This document shows positions 24,641 through 32,599 of a stretch of 42,350 nucleotides of DNA, piece after piece. Origin of the DNA: Legionella bozemanae. Its GTDB lineage: Bacteria; Pseudomonadota; Gammaproteobacteria; Legionellales; Legionellaceae. Position 1 is the first letter of the stretch. Each line of letters starts with the position of its first letter. The notes below the pieces were generated by a model, which was not told the origin of the DNA, searched no databases, and saw nothing but the letters and a program-made list of their open reading frames with translations. Location: the NCBI RefSeq assembly GCF_001648595.1, contig NZ_LBAW01000026.1, positions 1 to 42,350 on the forward strand, given 5' to 3'. A program made the position numbers and the translations under genes.

Positions 24641-26131
24641 TTAGCCTGATGATTCAATACCCGAATTCGACTTCAAGGGGATAAAACGATTCAGCTTACC
24701 TGAATACAAATAGATAATTTCAGGCACCTCAAGAATCGTTACTTTGGCATCAGGAAAACCTACGTTGCTTAACCGTAAGCGTATCTTCTCTTGCAATTGG
24801 CGTTTGTTTACAAAACCATTGGTTACAATCTTAATGTTAGCTCCATCTATTGTTTGTTCGACCTGATATTCCTGAATATTTTTTTCTGGCAAAAGCGCTC
24901 CTAAAAAAAGCGAATGATGCACAAAAATATTGCCAGGATAAGTAAAGTCACATCCAGGTCGGCCTTTAGGTGCTTTTATAAGCTGATAATGGATGCCGCA
25001 ATCACAGGTTTTATTTAAAAATAAAATTTCGTCCGAGTTTTCATAGCGGATTAGCGGCAAAGTATAATTATATAAATTAGTGATATACACTTTGGTTGCC
25101 ATAATTCCTTTATCAACAGGGCGATTTTGTTCGTCCAGAGGCTCAATAATACATTGATCATCATTCAAGTGCATCTCATCCGTATTCGCCCGGCAATTTA
25201 AGCCGGCCATCCCCTCGGTACAGCCAAATATATTAAAAATATCCACTTTAGGCCAAGTTTCTTTGATTAAGGCTAAGGTTTGTTCAAAAAGGGGTTCTCC
25301 GCCAAGAAAAAGAATCTTAGGTTCGATTTTTATTTGTCCTTTTTGAACTAATTGACATACTTTGTGAATGTATGAAGGAGCGGCGGTTATGACTTCAGGA
25401 AGAATTTGATTGAGACGAGTAATAACTACGTTTAAAGGGGTTACAGCCATAGGCAGAAAATACGTATTTTCATTATGCAGCCAAAAAGTTTTTGCTAAAG
25501 AGTAGGCGGCAATAGCCGTATTTGTTACAAACAGGCTTACCGTTTTTGAATTTGCATTTAGTTTTGTCGTTACAATGTGTGTGCGTTCATTATTGTAGAG
25601 TGGGAAGCGGATGAATGCAGTGTGAAAGGTAATCCATTCATCCCAATCATAAATAAATATACCCCGTTTCCCACTGCTTCCTCCAGTTGCCACGACATGA
25701 TAATTGGAGAATAGATACAATGTGTCAAGTCGATCATTTTTTTGTCTCATATGCTTTTCAACTAAGGCTAATGAAAGCTTAGGATTGGTGACAATTGCAT
25801 CCCAATTTTCCATTAGGATGGTTTTATTTATAGTAGGAAGCTCATCTAATCGCTCTTTGGTGAAGTTCTCTACATTGATTTTTGCGAGTGTTTTTTTATA
25901 CCAAGGAGATTTTGATTTGGCATGAAGTAATAATGCTCTCAGCCTTTTATTGATCAGGTCTTGCAGTATTTCTTTGGAATAGCGGATTGCTTCTCGATTT
26001 TTTTGAAATTGCTCTTCGAAATCTCGAATATGATGTAATGTTAATTCACGTGGAGTTATTGACCTATAATTCTTCTCAGAGGTTCGATTAACCAAATGAT
26101 TGAGCCTGTTTAAGAAGCGAAAAAACGACAT
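24641..26131 (-). CDS. PaaK/CapK-like adenylate-forming enzyme
   Basis: A 496-residue member of the phenylacetate-CoA ligase-like branch of adenylating enzymes. It has the phosphate-binding loop ATGGSSGKRGIF (148-159), FGCTEG (A5-type), IRYENSDE followed by the family's Cys cluster CDCGIH, and KGRPGCDF (A8-type). AAAGG precedes the ATG. It is convergent with the ketosynthase gene, 54 bases apart. It could activate a carboxylic acid as starter for the ketosynthase or attach an acyl or amino group to the product; CapK-like enzymes also act in surface polysaccharide and antibiotic pathways. The link to the operon is by position only. Confidence 0.75.
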   Translation of the reverse strand: MSFFRFLNRLNHLVNRTSEKNYRSITPRELTLHHIRDFEEQFQKNREAIRYSKEILQDLINKRLRALLLHAKSKSPWYKKTLAKINVENFTKERLDELPTINKTILMENWDAIVTNPKLSLALVEKHMRQKNDRLDTLYLFSNYHVVATGGSSGKRGIFIYDWDEWITFHTAFIRFPLYNNERTHIVTTKLNANSKTVSLFVTNTAIAAYSLAKTFWLHNENTYFLPMAVTPLNVVITRLNQILPEVITAAPSYIHKVCQLVQKGQIKIEPKILFLGGEPLFEQTLALIKETWPKVDIFNIFGCTEGMAGLNCRANTDEMHLNDDQCIIEPLDEQNRPVDKGIMATKVYITNLYNYTLPLIRYENSDEILFLNKTCDCGIHYQLIKAPKGRPGCDFTYPGNIFVHHSLFLGALLPEKNIQEYQVEQTIDGANIKIVTNGFVNKRQLQEKIRLRLSNVGFPDAKVTILEVPEIIYLYSGKLNRFIPLKSNSGIESSG

Positions 26132-26213
26132 ATAATTACCTTTCTTATACCCATTCGCATGTTTTTAATCCTTTGATTGTAGTATAGATTGTTTTTTACC
26201 TTTGTTTGATGTA

Positions 26214-27155
26214 TCAGTGGGATTTGGCTAAATCTTGAATAGGTGATTTGCCAAAATAACGACTATATTCGCGACTGAATTGAGATACACTCGAATACCC
26301 TACATGAAAGCTGGTATTGGTTACATCCATGATTCTAGCAACTAAAAGGTTGCGCGCTTCCTCTAATCGTAAAGTTTTCTGATATTGAAGAGGACTCATT
26401 AGTGTTAGTTTCTTAAAATAGGTATGAAAGGGAGACAGGCTCATACCGGCGATTTTTGCCAGATCTTCTATTTTTGCAGCTTGATTGTAATGGCTCTTAA
26501 GCCAAGAAATTGCTTTTGAAACTTTATAGGTATTAGAGTCTAATATACCAATTTGCGCAATTGATGCTCCAATTGGACTGCGTAATAATCGGATCAGAAT
26601 TTCATCGATTACCAATGGAACGAGTAGATCTACATCCTCTTGATTAAGAATGATTTCCATTAAACGAATGGCTGATTTCACAATATTTGGGTTACTCTTC
26701 CCAACATAAATTGGACGAACATCCGATTTTTTGGGGACACCATGAGGGAAAATTTTTAAAATCAGTTCAGCCATTTTATGCGGGTCAATTGGAATGACTA
26801 AGCAAAGATAGGGTTTTTCTTTGCTGGCCTCAACAACTTTTACGTTGAGAGGAACCTCAGCAGCATACACTACCATGTTGGAATGGTCATAATTAAAATA
26901 ATTATTAGTCAGCGAAACGGATTTTGTTCCTTGAGCAACAATGCACATTCCCGGTTGAGCCAGGCTATAGGTTTTTTCATGTGTTGTTTTTGAGGCCCTA
27001 AAAACATGCAGTCCTTCAACGTTTAAATCAAATCGATCATCATGAGGGGCATATTTTTCTAAAAGTTTTGCAAGTTTATATAAATCCTCTTCGTCGGGAA
27101 AATCATCCTGATTTCCCGCAGTGGGGAACTTTGTAACATTGTTTACTTTTGACAT
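26214..27155 (-). CDS. AraC-family transcriptional regulator
   Basis: About 313 residues: an N-terminal cupin-like ligand domain of the AraC_N type (about 40-190) and a C-terminal double helix-turn-helix (KIEDLAKIAGMSLSPFHTYF and the VGYSSVSQFSREYSRYFGKS recognition half). The start at 27155 is set by GAGGT upstream; the frame continues to 27209 but overlaps the end of the next gene. It lies 31 bases downstream of the dehydrogenase gene on the same strand and probably controls that gene and the alcohol dehydrogenase, as related AraC regulators do next to aldehyde-responsive oxidoreductases. The inducer is unknown. Confidence 0.85.
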   Translation of the reverse strand: MSKVNNVTKFPTAGNQDDFPDEEDLYKLAKLLEKYAPHDDRFDLNVEGLHVFRASKTTHEKTYSLAQPGMCIVAQGTKSVSLTNNYFNYDHSNMVVYAAEVPLNVKVVEASKEKPYLCLVIPIDPHKMAELILKIFPHGVPKKSDVRPIYVGKSNPNIVKSAIRLMEIILNQEDVDLLVPLVIDEILIRLLRSPIGASIAQIGILDSNTYKVSKAISWLKSHYNQAAKIEDLAKIAGMSLSPFHTYFKKLTLMSPLQYQKTLRLEEARNLLVARIMDVTNTSFHVGYSSVSQFSREYSRYFGKSPIQDLAKSH

Positions 27156-27186
27156 ACTATTTACCTCAAATATCATGATAAACGAT

Positions 27187-27942
27187 TCAGATCGTTTGTC
27201 CACCATCAACTACTATAGCAGCTCCAACAGTAAATGCCCCGGCATCCGAGCATAACCAGATAACCGTTTCAGCTATCTCCTCGGGTTTTCCCATTCGTCC
27301 AACAGGTTCCTGAGCGATAACTCGTTGTCTTCCCTCATTTGTACCTTCGGTAAAGCGATCCATCATAGGCGTTTCAATAATGCCAGGGCAGACGGCATTA
27401 ATGCGAATATTTGCATCGGCGTAATCGAGTGCTGCTGATTTAGTTAGGCCAATCAAACCGTGTTTGGTTGCTGCATAGGCAGCTTGTCCCCGAAATCCTT
27501 TGACTCCGGCACCTGATGATGTATTGACAATAACGCCGCCACCTTGTTTTAACAGCAGCGGAATTTGATGTTTCATACAGAGAAATACACCTTTTAGATT
27601 GACAGCTAGTAGTTGGTCCCACTCTTTAAGTGTAATATCAATCACTGGTTTTAGGGGCTGTTCAATGCCTGCATTATTAAAGGCAAAGTCCAATCGCCCA
27701 AATGTTTTAATTGTTTGATCAAGGGCACTTATGATCTCCTCCTCATTGGTAACATCGCAATTGATTGGAAGTGCTGTGCCTCCCGATTTTTTAACAAGAT
27801 TTGCTGTTTCCTGCACGTTTTTATCAGATAGTCCAGTTGCGATAACTTTAGCGCCTTCGCGGGCGAATGCAAGGGCTGCTGCTCGGCCTATGCCTGTACC
27901 TGCTCCGGTAATAAAAGCCACTTTTTCACTAAATTTAGTCAT
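27187..27942 (-). CDS. Short-chain dehydrogenase/reductase (classical SDR)
   Basis: About 251 residues with the complete classical SDR signature: TGAGTGIG at 12-19, NNAG at 89-92, S143, Y156 and K160 (YAATK), and the PGIIETPM loop. Length and the C-terminal VDGG match the FabG/glucose-dehydrogenase type. It would use NAD(P)H to interconvert a ketone and an alcohol in the cytosol. AAGG stands 8 bases before the ATG at 27942; upstream GTG and ATG codons (27951, 27948) are less likely starts. It sits between the alcohol dehydrogenase and AraC genes on the same strand. Confidence 0.85.
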   Translation of the reverse strand: MTKFSEKVAFITGAGTGIGRAAALAFAREGAKVIATGLSDKNVQETANLVKKSGGTALPINCDVTNEEEIISALDQTIKTFGRLDFAFNNAGIEQPLKPVIDITLKEWDQLLAVNLKGVFLCMKHQIPLLLKQGGGVIVNTSSGAGVKGFRGQAAYAATKHGLIGLTKSAALDYADANIRINAVCPGIIETPMMDRFTEGTNEGRQRVIAQEPVGRMGKPEEIAETVIWLCSDAGAFTVGAAIVVDGGQTI

Positions 27943-28007
27943 AATCATCACCTTTTCTTCCTATCCCATGCATCCTCGTGTCTTTTTAACCGTTAAGTGC
28001 GCGGGGA

Positions 28008-29057
28008 TTATTCGAGTTGAAGTGTTGCCATATCGATGACAATTCGATGGGGCACTTCGCCTTTTTCCAAACGTTCAAAAGCATCATTAATCTCATTCAT
28101 TCGAATAATTTCGCACTCGGGGTGAATATTGTGTTCAGCACAGAAATTTAGAACCTCCTGTGTTTGCCTAATCCCGCCAATTAAAGACCCCGCTACGCTA
28201 CGATTACCAAAAATCATTGGCATGGTATTTGGTTCTTCTAGAGGGCCAACCTGTCCTACGATGACAAGAGTACCTTTGACATCGAGAAGTGGTATATAAG
28301 GGGTAATATCATGCTTGACGGGGATGGTGTTGATGATGACATCGAGCGAATTCTCTGCTTGAGTCATTGCCTCATCATTGCTTGAAATCAAGACATGATC
28401 AGCCCCTAATGAAAGCGCTGATGTCTGTTTTGCTGCCGAATGGGTAAGTACGGTTACCGATGCACCCATGGCTTTTGCAAGTTTTACCGCCATATGCCCC
28501 AAACCACCCAGGCCGATAACACCAACGCGACTATTGGGGCCGACGTTATAATTGCGTAAAGGAGAAAAGGTAGTAATTCCTGCACAAAGAATCGGTGCGG
28601 CACGGCTGATATCCAGCATATCAGGCACAGAAAGTACGAAATTTTCATGAGCAACAATATGTTTTGAGTAACCACCATACGTTATATTGCCTGAAATTCT
28701 ATCCGGGACGTTGTAGGTTTGAACGCTTCCTTCCCGGCAAAATTGTTCTTCACCTTTTTGACATTGGTTGCATTTATGGCAACTATCGACCATACAACCG
28801 ATTGCAACATTATCCCCAACTTTGTATTTAGTAACATTTGGACCAATCTCAATAACTTTGCCAACAATTTCATGACCAGGTACCATTGGGTACTGGCTGA
28901 ATCCCCAATCATTCTTAACCTGATGAAGATCCGAGTGGCAAATTCCACAGTAAAGAATTTCAATTGCCACATCATTAGGGCGAAGATCACGTCTTTCAAA
29001 ATGGAAAGGTACTAGCTTAGATTCTGATGAGTGTGCGGCATAACCAATCGTTTTCAT
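28008..29057 (-). CDS. Zinc-dependent alcohol dehydrogenase (YahK/CAD type)
   Basis: About 349 residues, a medium-chain dehydrogenase. The catalytic zinc site uses C40 (GICHSDLH) and H62-E63 (GHE); the structural zinc is held by C93, C96, C99 and C107. The Rossmann motif is GLGGLGHMAVKLAKAMGA. It most resembles NADPH-dependent cinnamyl-alcohol/aldehyde reductases such as YahK, which reduce aldehydes to alcohols. The start at 29057 is fixed by CAGGAG; an upstream frame to 29078 lacks support. It is the first gene of the set ADH-SDR-AraC, which reads like an aldehyde-response unit. Confidence 0.85.
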   Translation of the reverse strand: MKTIGYAAHSSESKLVPFHFERRDLRPNDVAIEILYCGICHSDLHQVKNDWGFSQYPMVPGHEIVGKVIEIGPNVTKYKVGDNVAIGCMVDSCHKCNQCQKGEEQFCREGSVQTYNVPDRISGNITYGGYSKHIVAHENFVLSVPDMLDISRAAPILCAGITTFSPLRNYNVGPNSRVGVIGLGGLGHMAVKLAKAMGASVTVLTHSAAKQTSALSLGADHVLISSNDEAMTQAENSLDVIINTIPVKHDITPYIPLLDVKGTLVIVGQVGPLEEPNTMPMIFGNRSVAGSLIGGIRQTQEVLNFCAEHNIHPECEIIRMNEINDAFERLEKGEVPHRIVIDMATLQLE

Positions 29058-29081
29058 TAAGAACTCCTGTTTTTTCAAGTC

Positions 29082-29104
29082 CTAATATTCGTCTATTAGA
29101 ATAG
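29082..29104. promoter_or_regulatory. Candidate operator upstream of the alcohol dehydrogenase
   Basis: ctaata (29082-29087) and tattag (29094-29099) are perfect inverted arms with 6 bases between them, and ctattagaatag (29093-29104) is a second overlapping palindrome. They lie 25-47 bases upstream of the start codon, where a regulator would act. Which protein binds is unknown; AraC proteins usually prefer direct repeats. Confidence 0.35.
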
Positions 29105-29269
29105 TCAATTTCTAAGTTAATTGTAGGAGGAAGGAAGTTAAAATTATTGACTGATTATTTTTAATGTTTGCCTATTCCTTCTAATTAAAAGAACAAGAAT
29201 TAAAAAAATAGGAGCACAACGGTTTAGCAAGGTCGGGCCATGTCGAAGCCCTATTTGGGACATGCCACT

Positions 29270-30595
29270 TTATGGAACCAAATAGCTCTTCGCGAATAGG
29301 TTGGTTCGCTTGCCCCACCAACTTGCTTCGTCATTTTCAGGTATTTTTTTAGGGGCGTTGAAAATGCTGTTTCTCGATTTACTCACGGTAAGTGTTGTAG
29401 CTAATTCTGCTTGGGAGCTGTTTAGTGTAGTTAAAATTTTAACGGCCTGAGTTTCTGTGAATTTTTTAAACAATTGAGTATTAATAAAGATAAGAGCCCT
29501 TTTCTCAATGGTGGGATATTCTTTCTTAAATTCGACAGCCCCCCGGAGCATTAGGGTTAGAGTTTCTCTTTTATAAATATTAAAATAAATATTTTTTATT
29601 GTATTGTGGTGCTCATGGATCTGGGCACATGCATTATTAAAATCAACAATAGCTTTTGGAATTTTATTATTTCTTCTAAGCCTTTTATATTGTCTTTTTG
29701 TGGGCACAATACCTTGTTCTGCTAGTATTTTCAAAGAATAGGCATAATTGCTTTTTGCATTACTTGAGTATTTTGCAGGGGATGGGTTTTGCTGATTTCT
29801 TGGGCGAAGTAATAATTTTCGAAGTTGTTTTTCCAGTGTATGCAAAGTGGGCCTATGTTCTGGCTTGGGGGCTAGACATAGTTGAATCAGACGATTGATA
29901 TCCGAAGATGGCTTTAATACAGATTGCATCATAGAGCCTAGAGCGTAAACATCCATGCTTTTTTGGGCAGATATCGGCGTTTTCGACCAGCATTCGGGTG
30001 CAATTTGCGTATATTTCTTTTTTTTTGACATCCGATCTTCATTAGAGTCTACAGCAAAGATATCAGGATCGAGTAGCTCATCTTTCTTTACGGAAATACC
30101 ACCATCAAGTAAATAACTTTTACCAGAGTTTATGTCATAATGGATATTATCTGCTTTTAAATCCAGAACAATATATCCCTTATTATGACAATCTTTTAAT
30201 GCTTCAATTGCAGAAATAAAAAGTTTTATCTGTTGCATTTGATTAGTAAAATGCAACTTCTCATAGGGTATGCCAACAATATAAGGAAGCACCAGGCGAT
30301 AAGTATTCTCTTGTTCTATTAATTCAATATTTTGTGTAGGGTAAAGAGTCTTGAAAAATTGATATTTATTATAAACTTCTTTAAAACCAATATCATCTTG
30401 ATCCCTAGGCTTAAGTACTGCACATGATCTTTGACCATCAGCGGATTGAAATTTTCTTGCTTTGGCGTATGTTCCTGAACCAATGTTTTTTTCTGGATAA
30501 TATTCTGTTTCTCCTTCACTTTCGTAACACGATTCCTCAGAATTATCATCATCATGGAATTTATAGTTTTTTGGCATATCCTTTGCCCTTCTCAT
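29270..30595 (-). CDS. Eukaryotic-like Ser/Thr protein kinase, putative effector
   Basis: A 441-residue protein with a protein-kinase fold in its first 270 residues: glycine loop IGSGTYAKARKF (38-49), ATP lysine K62 (AVLKPR), catalytic loop IVLDLKADN with D145 and N150 (VLD in place of HRD), DGG in place of DFG at 164-166, APE at 199-201, and the helix-F Asp D215. The remaining 170 residues are helical and unrecognised. There is no transmembrane segment, unlike bacterial PASTA kinases, so it is probably a LegK-style translocated kinase acting in the host. An alternative ATG at 30577 lies six codons in. Loss of the HRD His and DFG Phe is common in effector kinases. Confidence 0.8.
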   Translation of the reverse strand: MRRAKDMPKNYKFHDDDNSEESCYESEGETEYYPEKNIGSGTYAKARKFQSADGQRSCAVLKPRDQDDIGFKEVYNKYQFFKTLYPTQNIELIEQENTYRLVLPYIVGIPYEKLHFTNQMQQIKLFISAIEALKDCHNKGYIVLDLKADNIHYDINSGKSYLLDGGISVKKDELLDPDIFAVDSNEDRMSKKKKYTQIAPECWSKTPISAQKSMDVYALGSMMQSVLKPSSDINRLIQLCLAPKPEHRPTLHTLEKQLRKLLLRPRNQQNPSPAKYSSNAKSNYAYSLKILAEQGIVPTKRQYKRLRRNNKIPKAIVDFNNACAQIHEHHNTIKNIYFNIYKRETLTLMLRGAVEFKKEYPTIEKRALIFINTQLFKKFTETQAVKILTTLNSSQAELATTLTVSKSRNSIFNAPKKIPENDEASWWGKRTNLFAKSYLVP

Positions 30596-30687
30596 ACTGA
30601 ATTCCCTAAATCAATTCTGCTTATTTTATAAGGAAAAGTCCATTGAGTGATAAAAAAATACTCTGATTTTTTTCAACGAATGAATTT

Positions 30688-30707
30688 GTTGGGTCGAACG
30701 ACCCAAC
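30688..30707. repeat. Perfect 20-bp palindrome, dispersed family
   Basis: gttgggtcgaacgacccaac is perfectly self-complementary. It is the cleanest copy of the ggttggg/cccaac repeat family in this window and lies between the small membrane-protein gene and the kinase gene, both leftward. Confidence 0.65.
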
Positions 30708-30737
30708 TTGCTCTAAGTATAAAATAGAAAAGAGCAA

Positions 30738-30884
30738 TTAAAATTCAAAGCCAGGAGTTTGATTTTGTTGTTCAGCAAACATATTGGTGTATGCTGCATA
30801 AAATGCAGTCATGGCAGCCACTCCAAAAGCCACAGTAACTGCAGCCTTTATTGCTTTTCTTTTAAAAAATGCATATTGCTCCAT
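30738..30884 (-). CDS. 48-residue single-span membrane peptide
   Basis: A short gene starting at ATG 30884, preceded by TTGGAG at good spacing. The product begins with a basic segment (FFKRKAIK), has one hydrophobic helix (about residues 13-32, AVTVAFGVAAMTAFYAAYTN) and a polar tail ending GFEF. The longer frame to 30935 lacks a ribosome binding site. Topology suggests an inner-membrane peptide with its N-terminus inside. Family unknown. Confidence 0.55.
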   Translation of the reverse strand: MEQYAFFKRKAIKAAVTVAFGVAAMTAFYAAYTNMFAEQQNQTPGFEF

Positions 30885-31151
30885 TTTATTCTCCAAAAAA
30901 TCGATGATAGTATAAATGATTGAGCTTTTAGTCAAATATTCGACCTATTTTTGCAGTAAAGAGCAAGTAGGAGGTAATCTTGACCAACAACCAATCTATC
31001 GAAAACTCCTATAATATTGAGTCGAACGATCCAATCTATCTTGCAGAAGTTCTTCCGTAGAACTCTTTTTTAATATCTTGGAGCGATCGCGAGCAGTACA
31101 AGGACTCAAACATAAAGAAATTCAACTATCGTAAAAATAATCACAAAAGCC

Positions 31152-32315
31152 TTAAATTTTTATATTATGAGTAAACTCCGGATGCTCCTGTTTAAATTCG
31201 TCAATAGCACTAGCAAGAGTTCTATTAGGGATAATTACATCCTCAGGTCGCTGATTAGGTTTCAATTCTTTGCGATTCATTGGTGCATTTCTTTCTTTCT
31301 GTAACCATTTTAAAACCGCAGATTTTTCATAAGTTTGTTCATCCAGCAATAAGATTACAGGTTCATTCATCAATTCCCCAGTGATTGGGCATTCAAAACT
31401 TCTAGGGATACTTACTTCTTTAGTTTGAGGTAAAGAATTTCCAAATATCCCTATTTTTGCTGGTAATGAACTATTATTTATACCCTCACTCTTTTCTAAT
31501 TGCGACAATTTTTCTTTTGTTGATTTTATCTTTTTAAATTTTTCGATGGCTCCATCAACTTTACTACTAAATTCAGATGTTAAATTAATCATATCCAATA
31601 TATTGCTAACAGTTGCAGCAGGATCCTGAGCTGCATCATCCAGTTCTTTTATTTTAAGTTGAGCATCGTTAGCCCACATCTTTAAGTTGGTATCATTTTG
31701 ACGAGAACTGTCTGATTGGCATCGGTCGAGTTGTGAAGATATATTTCGTTTAAGTGATTCGATTATTTCTAGTTTGTGGCTTAAAATAGCCTTTTTTAGC
31801 GCATCATTTATTAAGTCCTCATTGCCCAAAATAGAAGCTTTATTCAGATAAACAATGTCATTACGCATAGCGAATGTCATAAATTCCTCACACCAATATA
31901 TATAGGGCTTTAATGCACTATTTATCGCTTTATTTAAACAGGGTGGAAAAAATAACTCAAAGTAAGGTTCATCATCTTTAGGTAAGAGGCTTTTCACACC
32001 TAAGGAAAAATTTCCCTTACCATTTAAGTCTTTTAACAAGACATCATATGCTACCGTCCTATTTTCTTGATTTTTAAATAAGATGGAACGAACATCTACT
32101 AAAATCTCTTTAAATCTATTGCTTTGTTTTTCATCAAGATTTTTGTTAGTTAAAATACTCTCGATGCTTAATACCAAATTGTTCAACGAGGATGGATTTT
32201 GTTTTTCTAATTCATTTTTTCTGGCAATGCTAGTTAATTTCCAAAGCTCTGCGCGGAACCTCATTCTATCTTCGGAAGAAGTTAATGTTTCATACTGATT
32301 ATCTATCAATCGCAT
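31152..32315 (-). CDS. C-terminal U-box protein, putative E3 ubiquitin ligase effector
   Basis: A 387-residue protein whose last 86 residues form a U-box: SFECPITGELMNEPVILLLD, the TYEKSAVLKWL helix, and PNRTLASAIDEF near the end (about 304-374). The U-box is a eukaryotic E2-binding domain, so the protein very likely works as an E3 ubiquitin ligase in the host cell, as LubX does. The first 300 residues are helical, with a coiled-coil stretch around 250-280, and may select the substrate; no second U-box is seen, in contrast to LubX. The ribosome binding site is weak. Secretion by Dot/Icm is inferred. Confidence 0.85.
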   Translation of the reverse strand: MRLIDNQYETLTSSEDRMRFRAELWKLTSIARKNELEKQNPSSLNNLVLSIESILTNKNLDEKQSNRFKEILVDVRSILFKNQENRTVAYDVLLKDLNGKGNFSLGVKSLLPKDDEPYFELFFPPCLNKAINSALKPYIYWCEEFMTFAMRNDIVYLNKASILGNEDLINDALKKAILSHKLEIIESLKRNISSQLDRCQSDSSRQNDTNLKMWANDAQLKIKELDDAAQDPAATVSNILDMINLTSEFSSKVDGAIEKFKKIKSTKEKLSQLEKSEGINNSSLPAKIGIFGNSLPQTKEVSIPRSFECPITGELMNEPVILLLDEQTYEKSAVLKWLQKERNAPMNRKELKPNQRPEDVIIPNRTLASAIDEFKQEHPEFTHNIKI

Positions 32316-32362
32316 AATGGACTCTATTATTTATATATTTATAATTTGTAAGAATTCGATTT

Positions 32363-32599
32363 TCATCCTAAAAAAATCCAATTAATTATTTTGTAAAGAC
32401 TTATTTTAAGAAGTTTTATAAAAAAAAACACTGTCATTCCTAACAGTGAAAAAAAGCTGCTTGATTCCCCACAGCCAAAAACAATGGGACTAAGGCTTCC
32501 ATCGCAAGAAAGGGCATAAGCTAGTAGGTTAAAAGTAATTGCAAGGACAATCCAAAAGCTCAACGAACACAGCCAAGTTATGAATGTGCAATGTGCCAC
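32363..32599 (-). CDS. Small two-helix membrane protein (overlapping GTG start)
   Basis: A 78-residue reading frame from a GTG at 32599 that overlaps the last 22 bases of the upstream gene in another frame. It encodes two hydrophobic segments (about 8-30 and 48-72) separated by a polar loop with two Cys (LSCDGSLSPIVFGCGESS). The overlap could allow translational coupling. No clear ribosome binding site was seen, and hydrophobic frames arise easily in T-rich DNA, so it is tentative. Confidence 0.4.
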   Translation of the reverse strand: MAHCTFITWLCSLSFWIVLAITFNLLAYALSCDGSLSPIVFGCGESSSFFSLLGMTVFFFIKLLKISLYKIINWIFLG

